A DNA stretch of 64,000 nt from Streptomyces sp. 7-21. Lineage in GTDB: Bacteria; Actinomycetota; Actinomycetes; Streptomycetales; Streptomycetaceae. A program made the position numbers and the translations under genes. This document shows positions 49,652 to 57,500 of the stretch, in pieces. Where the stretch lies: contig NZ_JAERRL010000013.1 in the NCBI RefSeq assembly GCF_016741785.1, positions 82,482 to 146,481 of the forward strand, in the 5' to 3' direction. Numbering within the stretch: the first letter of the stretch is position 1; every line of letters begins with the position of its first letter. The notes beneath the pieces were generated by a model. That model saw nothing but the letters and a program-made list of their open reading frames with translations. It did not search any database and was not told the DNA's origin.

Positions 49652-50644
49652 TCACTGGCTGAAATGGTCCCAGCCGCCTGCCTTGTCCCACGCGGCACCG
49701 TCCACGGTCACCCGCGGGTGCGGGGCGCTGCCCTGCGGCGAGGGCACGGTGCCGCGCAGCCGGTTGGGCAGCACCTCCCCGATCACGCGCCAGCGGGCGG
49801 GCAGCTTGGTCTCGGGCGGGAAGGTCGCCACGATCGCGTGGTCCTCCCCGCCGGTGAGGACCCAGTGCAGCGGGTCGACGCCCACGGCCTGGCCGATGTC
49901 GGACATCTGCGCGGGCACGTCGAGGGCGGCGGAGCGGATGTCGATGCGGACCTTGCTGCCGTGCGCGATGTGGCCGAGGTCCGCGATGAGCCCGTCGCTG
50001 ACGTCCGTCATCGCGGTGGCGCCGAGCGCGGCGCCCGCGGGACCGGCCGCGTAGGGCGGCTCGGGGCGGCGGTGCGCCTCGACGAAGGCGCGCGGCGAGC
50101 GGAAGCCGCGCGACAGGACGGCGTGGCCCGCGGCGGACCAGCCGAGCCAGCCGGTGACGGCGACGAGGTCGCCGGGGCGGGCGCCGGTGCGCGTGACCGG
50201 CTCGCGGCCCCGCAGGTCGCCGAGCGCGGTGAGGGTGAGCATGATGGTCTCGCCGCGCACGACGTCCCCGCCCGCGACGCCCGCGCCCGCGGCCTGGCAC
50301 TCGTCGCTGATGCCGTCCATCAGCTCGACGGGCCAGGTGGCGGAGAGTTCCGCGGGCACGACGAGGCCGAGCAGCACCGCGGTGGGCACCGCGCCCATGG
50401 CGGCGACGTCGGCGAGGTTCTGCGCGGCGGCCTTGCGGCCGACGTCGTAGGCGGTGGACCAGTCCCGGCGGAAGTGCCGCCCCTCCAGCAGGATGTCGGT
50501 GCTGGCGACGACCCGGCGGTCCGGGGCGGCGACCACGGCGGCGTCGTCTCCCGGGCCAAGCCGCACGGCGGGGCTGCTCGTGATACGGGACGTCAGCTCC
50601 CGGATCAGCCCGAACTCACCGAGCTCGCCCACACTGCCCTTCAC
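49652..50644 (-). CDS. thiL: Thiamine-monophosphate kinase
   Basis: ThiL makes thiamine pyrophosphate from TMP. The 330-residue product has VGELGEFGLIREL, GPGDDAAVV (Mg binding), STDILLEGRHF, DVSDGLIADLGHIA and TGGEDHAIVATFP. I start it at the GTG at 50644, 6 nt after GAGGAGA; two upstream ATG codons lie inside or before that site. With thiD it forms a thiL-thiD pair. I found no TPP riboswitch in its 5' region. Confidence 0.95.
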   Translation of the reverse strand: MKGSVGELGEFGLIRELTSRITSSPAVRLGPGDDAAVVAAPDRRVVASTDILLEGRHFRRDWSTAYDVGRKAAAQNLADVAAMGAVPTAVLLGLVVPAELSATWPVELMDGISDECQAAGAGVAGGDVVRGETIMLTLTALGDLRGREPVTRTGARPGDLVAVTGWLGWSAAGHAVLSRGFRSPRAFVEAHRRPEPPYAAGPAGAALGATAMTDVSDGLIADLGHIAHGSKVRIDIRSAALDVPAQMSDIGQAVGVDPLHWVLTGGEDHAIVATFPPETKLPARWRVIGEVLPNRLRGTVPSPQGSAPHPRVTVDGAAWDKAGGWDHFSQ

Positions 50645-50810
50645 TGAAGCTCTCCTCATGCTCATCGGACCGCCCTGTCAGCCGCTTCGCCGCCACCGCC
50701 GCCGGTGCCGGGTGTCACCCACCGCGGACGAGGCCGCCGCTGGCCTGTCGGCCCTGGTCGTGACGCGCTACGGTAGCGCCCCCGCTCCTCGTAGCCGCTG
50801 TGGAGGACAC

Positions 50811-51044
50811 GTGGTACAGGCTTACATCCTGGTCCAGACCGAGGTGGGCAAGGCGTCCGCCGTGGCCGATGTCATCGCGAAGATCGCCGGGGTAATCCAG
50901 GCGGAGGACGTCACGGGGCCCTACGACGTCATCGCGCGGGCCCAGGCGTCCTCCGTGGACGAGCTCGGGCGCCTGGTGGTCGCTGAGATCCAGCGCGTGC
51001 CCGGTATCACGCGGACCCTGACCTGTCCGGTCGTGCACCTCTAG
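50811..51044 (+). CDS. Stand-alone Lrp/AsnC ligand-binding (RAM) domain protein
   Basis: A 77-residue protein, VVQAYILVQTEVGKASAVAD, with GVIQAEDVTGPYDVIARAQA and VPGITRTLTCPVVHL. This is the RAM domain of Lrp-type regulators without the DNA-binding half; such proteins can mix with full-length Lrp proteins or act as effector sensors. The GTG follows GGAGGA. It diverges from thiL and precedes the DUF3515 gene by 8 nt. Confidence 0.9.
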   Translation: MVQAYILVQTEVGKASAVADVIAKIAGVIQAEDVTGPYDVIARAQASSVDELGRLVVAEIQRVPGITRTLTCPVVHL

Positions 51045-51052
51045 CCCCCCTT

Positions 51053-51580
51053 ATGCTCCTGCGCGTGCACTCCGCCCGGCGCCGCGCGCTCCCGCTGGTC
51101 TCCCTGCTGTCTGTGGTGTCTGTGGCGCTGCTGGCCTGCGCCGCCTGCTCGGGCGGCGGCCCGGCCGGCGTCGCGGTGCCCAGCCCGTCCGGCGAGGCGG
51201 CGGCGGCCTGCCGGGACCTGGCATCGGCGCTGCCGCGGCGGGTGCAGGACCAGGAGCGCGGAACGCCCGGCCAGGAGACACCCTACGCCGCCGTGTGGGG
51301 CGATCCGCCGATCGTGCTGCGCTGCGGGGTGGACCGTCCCGCCGTGCTGACCCCGGGGAGCAGCACCTACAACCCGGCGGCCGACGCGGTGGAGGTCAAC
51401 GGCGTCGCGTGGCTGGTGGAGGAGCAGCCGGACGGCTTCCGCTTCACGACGACCGAGCGGTCGGTCTACGTGGAGGTGACGGTGCCGGACGACTACGCGC
51501 CGGAGGTCAATCCGCTGGTCGATCTGGCGGCCCCGGTCGACGCGCACATCCCTCCCGACGCGCTGCGGTCGGCTCCCTAA
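51053..51580 (+). CDS. DUF3515 lipoprotein
   Basis: A 175-residue protein with a signal peptide (LVSLLSVVSVALLACAAC) and a lipobox LLAC. CRDLASALPRRVQ, VWGDPPIVLRCGV and VEVNGVAWLVEEQPDGFRF are conserved in the family. Function is unknown. It lies next to ddl in Streptomyces. The ATG at 51053 or the GTG at 51065 could be the start. It converges with ddl (4-bp overlap). Confidence 0.87.
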   Translation: MLLRVHSARRRALPLVSLLSVVSVALLACAACSGGGPAGVAVPSPSGEAAAACRDLASALPRRVQDQERGTPGQETPYAAVWGDPPIVLRCGVDRPAVLTPGSSTYNPAADAVEVNGVAWLVEEQPDGFRFTTTERSVYVEVTVPDDYAPEVNPLVDLAAPVDAHIPPDALRSAP

Positions 51581-52737
51581 CGCAGGCCGGTGCTGCGGCG
51601 CAGCGCCGCCTGGATCAGCCGGTCGATGATCTCCGGGTAGGTCAGGCCGGCCGCCTCCCACATCCTGGGGAACATCGAGATGGGCGTGAAGCCCGGCATC
51701 GTGTTGATCTCGTTGATGACGAACTCGCCGTCCTCCCGCAGGAAGAAGTCGGCGCGCACCAGTCCCTCGCAGGAGGCCGCCTCGAAGGCGAGGACCGCGA
51801 GCTCGCGGACGCGCGCCGTCTGCTCCTCGGTGAGCGGGGCCGGCACGATGCCCTCGGCGGAGTCCAGGTACTTCGCCTCGAAGTCGTAGAAGTCGTGGCT
51901 GTCCCCCGGCGGGATCTCGGCGGGCACGCTGGCGCGCGGGCCGTCCTCGAATTCCAGGACGCCGCACTCGATCTCCCGGCCCCGCACCAGCGCCTCGATG
52001 ACGAGCTTCGGATCGTGGCGGCGGGCCTGCGCCAGGGCCGGTCCCAGCTCCTCGACGCCGCTGACCCGGGAAATGCCCAGCGAGGAGCCGCCGCGGGCGG
52101 GCTTGATGAACAGCGGCCAGCCGTGCTCCCCGGCGAACGCGGCGATCCGCTCGTGCACCCCGTCCGGGTCCCGTTCCCACTCGCGGGGGCGGACGACCGT
52201 GTACGGCCCCACCGGCAGGCCGAAGGAGGCGAAGACGCGCTTCATGTACTCCTTGTCCATGCCGATCGCCGAGGAGAGCACGCCGGAGCCGACGTAGGGC
52301 ACGCCCGACAGCTCCAGCAGGCCCTGGAGCGTGCCGTCCTCGCCGTACGGGCCGTGGAGCAGCGGGAAGACCACGTCCACCTCCCCCAGGTCCTTCGGGA
52401 CGGAGCCGGGCTCGGCGTACACGACCTCCCGCTGCTCGGGCGCCACCGGCAGCAGCACGCCGCCGCTGCCCGGCTCGGCGACCCGCTCGACGCTGGGGAG
52501 TTCACGCCCCGTGATCGCCATGCGCGCCGGATCGTCCGCGGTGAGCGCCCACCGGCCGTCACTGGTGATGCCGATGGGCAGCACGTCGTACTTGTCGCGG
52601 TCGATGGCGCCGAGCACGGCGCCCGCGGTGACGACCGAGATGGTGTGCTCGGAGCTCCGGCCGCCGAACACGACGGCGACGCGCGTCTTGCGGCTCTCCG
52701 GGCTCCGGGGGCTCTGGGGAGGCGTCTGGCTGCTCAT
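51577..52737 (-). CDS. ddlA: D-alanine-D-alanine ligase
   Basis: Makes the D-Ala-D-Ala end of peptidoglycan. The 386-residue ATP-grasp enzyme has VAVVFGGRSSEHTISVVTAG, HGPYGEDGTLQGLLELSGVP, FIKPARGGSSLGISRVSG and FVINEINTMPGFTPISMFP. The ATG at 52737 is preceded by a GTG codon at 52740. It is the last gene of plsC-gpsA-ddl read leftward. No vancomycin-type markers are nearby. Confidence 0.95.
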   Translation of the reverse strand: MSSQTPPQSPRSPESRKTRVAVVFGGRSSEHTISVVTAGAVLGAIDRDKYDVLPIGITSDGRWALTADDPARMAITGRELPSVERVAEPGSGGVLLPVAPEQREVVYAEPGSVPKDLGEVDVVFPLLHGPYGEDGTLQGLLELSGVPYVGSGVLSSAIGMDKEYMKRVFASFGLPVGPYTVVRPREWERDPDGVHERIAAFAGEHGWPLFIKPARGGSSLGISRVSGVEELGPALAQARRHDPKLVIEALVRGREIECGVLEFEDGPRASVPAEIPPGDSHDFYDFEAKYLDSAEGIVPAPLTEEQTARVRELAVLAFEAASCEGLVRADFFLREDGEFVINEINTMPGFTPISMFPRMWEAAGLTYPEIIDRLIQAALRRSTGLR

Positions 52738-52771
52738 CACCCCCCGAGGCTACCTAACGTGACGGCCGGCG

Positions 52772-53773
52772 TCAGCGGTGTTCGGGCTTGGCGCTGCGCG
52801 ACATCAACTCTTTCAGCGCCACGTGGGGCGCCGTGCCGTGGTGCACGATGCCGACGACGGTCTCGGTGAGCGGCATGTCGACGCCGTGACGGCGGGCCAG
52901 CTCCAGGACGGACTCGCACGACTTGACGCCCTCGGCGGTCTGGCGGGTGACCGCGATGGTCTGCGCGAGCGTCATGCCGCGCCCCAGGTTCGTGCCGAAG
53001 GTGTGGTTGCGGGACAGCGGCGAGGAGCAGGTGGCGATGAGGTCGCCCATGCCGGCCAGGCCGGCGAACGTCTGCGGGTCGGCCCCCATGGCCAGCCCCA
53101 GGCGGGCGGTCTCGGCGAGCCCGCGCGTCATCAGGGAGGCCTTCGCGTTGTCGCCCAGCCCCATGCCGTCGGCGATGCCGACGGCGAGGGCGATGACGTT
53201 CTTGACCGCGCCGCCGAGTTCGCAGCCGACGACGTCGGTGTTGGTGTACGGCCGGAAGTACGGGGTGTGGCAGGCCGCCTGGAGACGCCGGGCCACGGCC
53301 TCATCGCGGCAGGCCACGACGGAGGCCGCGGGCTGCCGCTCGGCGATCTCCCGGGCGAGGTTGGGGCCGGACAGGACGGCGACGCGCTCGGGGCCGGCGC
53401 CGGTGACGTCCTGGATGACCTCGCTCATCCGCTTGGCGGTGCCCAGTTCGATGCCCTTCATGAGCGACACCAGGACGGCGTCGCCGGGGAGCAGCGAGGC
53501 CCACTGGCCGAGGTTGGCGCGCAGCGTCTGGGACGGCACGGCGAAGACGGCGAACTCCGCGCCCCGCGCCGCCTGCGCCGGGTCGGTGGTGGCGCGGACG
53601 GCCGCGGGGAGGCGGATACCGGGCAGGTAGTCCGGGTTGACGTGGCTGGTGTTGACCGACGCGGCGAGCTCGGGGCGGCGGCCCCAGAGCGTCACCTCGC
53701 AGCCGGCGTCGGCCAGGACCATGGCGAAGGCGGTTCCCCAGGAGCCGGTGCCGTAGACGGCGGCGCGTGTCAC
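52772..53773 (-). CDS. gpsA: NAD(P)-dependent glycerol-3-phosphate dehydrogenase
   Basis: Makes sn-glycerol-3-phosphate for lipids. The 333-residue product has the Rossmann motif AVYGTGSWGTAFAMVLADAG, VLSGPNLAREIAE, GGAVKNVIALAVGIADGMGLG (catalytic Lys), TFAGLAGMGDLIATCSSPLSRN and a normal end. GTG start overlapping the plsC stop (GTGA). It couples with plsC, the next step in phospholipid synthesis. Confidence 0.95.
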   Translation of the reverse strand: MTRAAVYGTGSWGTAFAMVLADAGCEVTLWGRRPELAASVNTSHVNPDYLPGIRLPAAVRATTDPAQAARGAEFAVFAVPSQTLRANLGQWASLLPGDAVLVSLMKGIELGTAKRMSEVIQDVTGAGPERVAVLSGPNLAREIAERQPAASVVACRDEAVARRLQAACHTPYFRPYTNTDVVGCELGGAVKNVIALAVGIADGMGLGDNAKASLMTRGLAETARLGLAMGADPQTFAGLAGMGDLIATCSSPLSRNHTFGTNLGRGMTLAQTIAVTRQTAEGVKSCESVLELARRHGVDMPLTETVVGIVHHGTAPHVALKELMSRSAKPEHR

Positions 53774-54531
53774 TCGGTTGTCTCCTCTGCGGACGCGGTG
53801 CTGGGATCCCGCCGCTCCGTGCGCGCCCTGTGGTGCACGTGACGGGTGGCGGGCGGCTCCTCGTCGCGCACGTCGGCAAGGAGCGCGGTGATGGCGTCCA
53901 TGATCTTGTCAGTCATCTCGCGGAGCACCTCGGTGTTCGGCTCGACACCCTGGTACTCGCTCAGGTCCACGGGAGGGCCGGCGACCACCGTCAGGGTCTT
54001 GCGGGGGAACAGCCGCAGCCGCTTGGAGGTGGCGTAGGGCGGCATCGCCTCGTGCGCGCCCCACTGGGCGACCGGGATGACGGGGGCGCCGGTGAGGAGC
54101 GCGACGCGCGCGGCTCCGGTCTTGCCCTCCATCGGCCACAGGCCGGGGTCGCGGGTGAGGGTGCCCTCGGGGTAGAACGCGACGCACTCTCCCCGGTTGA
54201 CGGCCTCGACGGCGGCGCGGAAGGCGCCGGCGGCGTCGGAGGTCTCGCGGTAGACGGGGATCTGGCCGGTGCCGCGCATCATGGCGCCGACGGGGCCCTT
54301 CCGGAAGAGACTCTCCTTGGCGAGGAATCGGGGGACGCGCCCGGTGTTGTACTGAAAGTGCGCGTAGGACAGGGGGTCCAGGTAGGAGTTGTGGTTGACG
54401 ACGGTGATGAATCCCCCCTGCGCCGGAATATGGTGCATTCCCCTCCAGTCGCGTTTGAAAAACAACAGAAGGAAGGGTTTGACCACACAGGCGGCCAATC
54501 GGTACCAGAAGCCGATTCTGCGGCGAGGCAC
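53770..54531 (-). CDS. 1-acyl-sn-glycerol-3-phosphate acyltransferase (PlsC family)
   Basis: A 253-residue membrane-associated acyltransferase. The HX4D motif is in VVNHNSYLDPLSY; FYPEGTLTRDPGLWPMEGKTG holds the acyl-phosphate site; PVIPVAQWGAHEAMPPY follows. A hydrophobic N-terminus (LAACVVKPFLLLFF) anchors it. The tail is charged. It is first of plsC-gpsA-ddl and diverges from cofC. Confidence 0.92.
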   Translation of the reverse strand: MPRRRIGFWYRLAACVVKPFLLLFFKRDWRGMHHIPAQGGFITVVNHNSYLDPLSYAHFQYNTGRVPRFLAKESLFRKGPVGAMMRGTGQIPVYRETSDAAGAFRAAVEAVNRGECVAFYPEGTLTRDPGLWPMEGKTGAARVALLTGAPVIPVAQWGAHEAMPPYATSKRLRLFPRKTLTVVAGPPVDLSEYQGVEPNTEVLREMTDKIMDAITALLADVRDEEPPATRHVHHRARTERRDPSTASAEETTE

Positions 54532-54744
54532 TCGGACACCATCTCCTCTCGCGCTGCTCCGGCCGGCGTCCCGGTCCGGTCCCTGTCAGCAGACGCACAA
54601 GTCTCACCCCGGGTTGTTGGCGTGTCCAGCGGATCGGGGCAGGCCGGGCCCGGCGCCGGGTCCCGCACGGCGAACGGCCGCCACGGCCGCAGCGTGCCCC
54701 GGCCCGCCCCGGAGCGTCCTGGTACGAGCGAGGAGAATGTCCTG

Positions 54745-55395
54745 GTGTCCGACGCCACGTGGTCGCTGATCGTGCCGCTCAAGCCGCTGCGGCTGGCCAA
54801 GAGCAGGCTCCGCCCGGCGGCGGGCGAGACGCTGCGCCCGGTGCTCGCGCTGGCCTTCGCGGAGGACACGGTGACGGCCGCGCTGGCCTGTGAGGCGGTG
54901 CGGAATGTGGTGATTGTCACCGATGACGCGTACGCCGCCGCGCGCCTGCGGCGGCTCGGCGCCACGGTCGTGCCCGATGCGCCACGGCGAGGGCTGAACG
55001 CGGCGCTGGCCCACGGCGCGGACATCCTCAGGCGGTCGCGGCCCGCGGCGGGCGTGGCGGCGCTCAACGCGGATCTGCCGGCGCTGCGGCCGGCCGAACT
55101 GGCGCGCGTGCTGCGGGCCGCCTCGGGTCACGCGCGCAGCTTCCTCCCTGACGCGGCCGGCGTGGGCACCACGCTGCTGGCGGCGGCGCCCGGCGCCGCG
55201 CTCGCCCCGGCGTTCGGCGGCGCCTCGCGTGCCCGCCACCGGGCGGCCGGTGCCGCGGAACTGACGCTGGCGCAGGTCGACAGCGTCCGCCGCGACGTGG
55301 ACGACGGCGAGGACCTGCGGGCCGCGCTGCGGCTGGGGGTGGGGCCGCGGACGGCCGCGGTGCTGGATGCCGCCGGGGCCGTGCCCGTGCCGTGA
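54745..55395 (+). CDS. cofC: 2-phospho-L-lactate guanylyltransferase (CofC/FbiD)
   Basis: CofC activates 2-phospholactate or phosphoenolpyruvate with GTP for coenzyme F420. The 216-residue product starts VSDATWSLIVPLKPLRLAKS (nucleotide-binding KSRL) with LALAFAEDTVTAAL, VTDDAY and ALNADLPALRP. The GTG at 54745 has AGGAGA 8 nt before. It stands alone on the plus strand. Confidence 0.93.
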   Translation: MSDATWSLIVPLKPLRLAKSRLRPAAGETLRPVLALAFAEDTVTAALACEAVRNVVIVTDDAYAAARLRRLGATVVPDAPRRGLNAALAHGADILRRSRPAAGVAALNADLPALRPAELARVLRAASGHARSFLPDAAGVGTTLLAAAPGAALAPAFGGASRARHRAAGAAELTLAQVDSVRRDVDDGEDLRAALRLGVGPRTAAVLDAAGAVPVP

Positions 55396-55422
55396 CGGCG
55401 CCTTGTGCCCCGGCTGGCCCGG

Positions 55423-55626
55423 CTAGAAGGTCTGGAGCGTCACCAGGGTGATGCGCAGCCCGCCGTTCTCGCGCTCCGCCTCGATCCGCACCCGCTGGCC
55501 CGGGCGCAGCAGCCGCAGGCCGCCGGCGTCGAACGCCGCGGCGCCGAAGTCCACGGATGTGCCGTCGTCCAGGAGCACGCTGCCGGTGCGGGTGACGGGG
55601 TCGAAGGTGTACGCGGTCGCCTGCAT
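55423..55626 (-). CDS. Small conserved OB-fold-like protein
   Basis: A 67-residue protein MQATAYTFDPVTRTGSVLLD followed by DGTSVDFGAAAF, LLRPGQRVRIEAE and the end ITLVTLQTF. It resembles cold-shock/OB-fold proteins in pattern (short beta strands, G-rich turns), but lacks clear RNP motifs. I recall it in Streptomyces beside cofC and hupS. No ribosome site is seen before the ATG, so translation may be leaderless or start differently. Confidence 0.68.
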   Translation of the reverse strand: MQATAYTFDPVTRTGSVLLDDGTSVDFGAAAFDAGGLRLLRPGQRVRIEAERENGGLRITLVTLQTF

Positions 55627-55694
55627 GCCGCGCAGCCTAGGCGCTGGGACAACGGCCCGCCAGGAGCGGCGGGCGGTGCGGGCCCGCAACGGCC

Positions 55695-55727
55695 GCGGGC
55701 CGGACTCCCGTGGGGAATCCGGCCCGC
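55695..55727 (-). terminator. 10-bp hairpin after hupS
   Basis: GCGGGCCGGA and TCCGGCCCGC pair perfectly around a 13-nt loop, 31 nt past the hupS stop. Good candidate terminator of hupS. Confidence 0.65.
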
Positions 55728-55758
55728 GCGGCTGTGCGCCGTCCGCTGGGGACGGTGA

Positions 55759-56343
55759 TCACCTGCGGCGTGCGGTGGCCTTCTTGGCGGTCGTCTTGCG
55801 GGCGGCGGTCCGCTTGGCGGGAGCCTTCTTGGCCGTGGCCTTCTTCGCCGGCGCCTTCTTGGCCGCCGTCTTCTTGGCAGTCGTCTTGCGCGCGGGCGCC
55901 GCCTTCTTGGCGGTGGCCTTCTTCGCCGTCGTCTTCTTGGCGGTGGTCTTCTTGGCCGTGGTCTTCTTCGCCGCGGCCTTCTTGGCCGCCGCCTTCTTGG
56001 TGGCCGTGCCGCCGGAGAGGCTGCCCTTGGGGGCCTTCTTGACGGCGACGTCGTTCTTGGGGAGCTTCTTGGTCCCGGCCACCAGGTCCTTGAAACCCTG
56101 CCCGGCACGGAAGCGGGGGACGGAGGTCTTCTTGACGCGCACCCGCTCCCCGGTCTGCGGGTTCCGGGCGTAGCGCGCCGGCCGCTCCACCTTCTCGAAC
56201 GAACCGAAGCCGGTGACGGAGACCCGCTCGCCCGCGACGACGGCGCGGATGATGGCGTCGAGGACGATATCGACCGCGTCCGCGGCCTGCTGGCGACCGC
56301 CGAGCTTGTCGGCGATGGCTTCTACGAGTTGTGCCTTGTTCAC
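55759..56343 (-). CDS. hupS: HU-family nucleoid protein with Lys-rich tail (HupS)
   Basis: HupS is the sporulation-associated HU of Streptomyces, which compacts spore DNA. Residues 1-92 are a full HU domain: MNKAQLVEAIADKLGGRQQ, SVTGFGSFEKVERPARYARN and FRAGQGFKDLVAG. From about residue 105 an 85-residue histone-H1-like tail consists of Ala/Lys/Thr repeats (AAKKTTAKK units). GTG start with AGGGGA upstream. An AT-rich palindrome lies 60 nt before it. Confidence 0.95.
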   Translation of the reverse strand: MNKAQLVEAIADKLGGRQQAADAVDIVLDAIIRAVVAGERVSVTGFGSFEKVERPARYARNPQTGERVRVKKTSVPRFRAGQGFKDLVAGTKKLPKNDVAVKKAPKGSLSGGTATKKAAAKKAAAKKTTAKKTTAKKTTAKKATAKKAAPARKTTAKKTAAKKAPAKKATAKKAPAKRTAARKTTAKKATARRR

Positions 56344-56401
56344 GTCTTCCCCTTCGCAGGCATGGCAGGAACGAATGTGTTCGCGCTTTTTCGCACGTTA
56401 G

Positions 56402-56416
56402 GCAGATATATTCTGC
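56402..56416. promoter_or_regulatory. AT-rich palindrome in hupS upstream region
   Basis: GCAGATATATTCTGC: 5-bp arms around TATAT, 59-73 nt before the hupS start, in an unusually AT-rich patch. It overlaps where a promoter would lie (TATAT could be part of a -10 element). Could be an operator or just promoter sequence. Confidence 0.3.
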
Positions 56417-56469
56417 AAATCAAACGCGAAACGGGCGAATCACCCTTGTGTCGCAACGAGGTCGCCCCA

Positions 56470-56766
56470 TCACGGAGTTCCTCCGCCGCGATCGCCGGGC
56501 TGATCCGGCGACGGCCCGGTGCGCTCCGCCTCACGCCCGGGCAGCTGCCCGGTGCGCTCGGCGGTCTCAACGTCCTGCATCAGCCGCTCCAGACGACGGG
56601 CCGCGCCCGGCAGATCCTGCTTGGTGGCCGCCGTGATGACCAGCAGCCTCCTGACGAGGGTCCGCCGTACCTCTTCGGATACGTGCAGGCCCCGCACCAT
56701 ACGGTGGGCGTCCTTCAGTCGTGCGGCGACGAGGTCGTAGAGTTCGAGTTGACCGTCGCGTTCCAT
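56470..56766 (-). CDS. Small conserved protein of unknown function
   Basis: A 98-residue protein, MERDGQLELYDLVAARLKDA with HRMVRGLHVSEEVRRTLVRR and LLVITAATKQDLPGAARRLE, then a Gly/Pro-rich tail. All helical, no membrane segment, no known motif. It lies between leuD and hupS on the same strand, a position conserved in Streptomyces as I recall. The ATG lacks a clear ribosome site. Confidence 0.7.
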   Translation of the reverse strand: MERDGQLELYDLVAARLKDAHRMVRGLHVSEEVRRTLVRRLLVITAATKQDLPGAARRLERLMQDVETAERTGQLPGREAERTGPSPDQPGDRGGGTP

Positions 56767-56846
56767 GCGGCCGATTGTGCCACCTTGACCCTGGTATCTC
56801 CCTCTTAGCCCCCCAACGCCCGTGTCGTGACGGGCCGTCATGCGAG

Positions 56847-56888
56847 TGCCCCCGCCCCGGACGCGTGAAACGCGCCGGGACGGGGGCA
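56847..56888 (-). terminator. Long hairpin after leuD
   Basis: TGCCCCCG pairs with CGGGGGCA, then CCCGG with CCGGG, then CGCG with CGCG around TGAAA, with small internal mismatches. It starts 15 nt past the leuD stop. Likely leuCD terminator. Confidence 0.7.
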
Positions 56889-56903
56889 GTTGCTGAGGGG
56901 AAG

Positions 56904-57497
56904 TCAGGCCGCCTGCGTGCGGGGCTTGTAGGACGGCCGCCGGGCCTCGAAGTCCGTGATGGCGGACTCGTTCCGCAGCGTGATGCTGATGTCGTCCAGT
57001 CCTTCGAGCAGGCGCCACCGGGAGTTCTCGTCAAGCTCGAAGCCCACGTCAACGCCCTGGGCGGTGACGCGCCGCTCCACGAGGTCGACGGTCACCTCGG
57101 CCGCCGGGTCCGCCTCGGTCAGCCGCCACAGCTCCTCGACGGTCTCCTGCGGCAGGACGACCGTCAGCAGCCCGTTCTTCAGCGAGTTGCCGCGGAAGAT
57201 GTCCGCGAAGCGGGAGGAGATCACGGCGCGGAAGCCGTAGTTCTGGAGCGCCCAGACGGCGTGCTCCCGGGAGGAGCCCGTGCCGAAGTCGGGGCCGGCC
57301 ACGAGCACGGTGGCCCCCTGGCGCTCCGGCTGGTTGAGGACGAAGGACGGGTCCTTCCGCCAGGCTTCGAACAGACCGTCCTCGAAACCGTCGCGCGTGA
57401 CCTTCTTCAGCCAGTGCGCGGGGATGATCTGGTCGGTGTCGACGTTGCTCCGGCGCAGCGGAACGGCACGGCCGGTGTGCGTGGTGAATGCTTCCAT
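56904..57497 (-). CDS. leuD: 3-isopropylmalate dehydratase small subunit
   Basis: LeuD completes the isomerase of leucine synthesis with LeuC. 197 residues, MEAFTTHTGRAVPLRRSNVD with DQIIPAHWLK, GPDFGTGSSREHAVWAL and SRFADIFRGNSLKNGLL. It starts 3 nt after leuC stops (ribosome site GAGGTC inside the leuC end), so the two are coupled. Confidence 0.96.
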   Translation of the reverse strand: MEAFTTHTGRAVPLRRSNVDTDQIIPAHWLKKVTRDGFEDGLFEAWRKDPSFVLNQPERQGATVLVAGPDFGTGSSREHAVWALQNYGFRAVISSRFADIFRGNSLKNGLLTVVLPQETVEELWRLTEADPAAEVTVDLVERRVTAQGVDVGFELDENSRWRLLEGLDDISITLRNESAITDFEARRPSYKPRTQAA

Positions 57498-57500
57498 GGT

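Noticed and set aside
51577..52737. ddl as part of a vancomycin-resistance (VanA-like) cluster
   Set aside because: No vanH, vanX or vanS/R genes nearby; it is linked to gpsA and plsC, as in the housekeeping locus.
55771..56010. Tandem repeat that might be a minisatellite or CRISPR-like array
   Set aside because: It encodes the Lys/Ala/Thr tail of HupS in frame; no spacers or cas genes.
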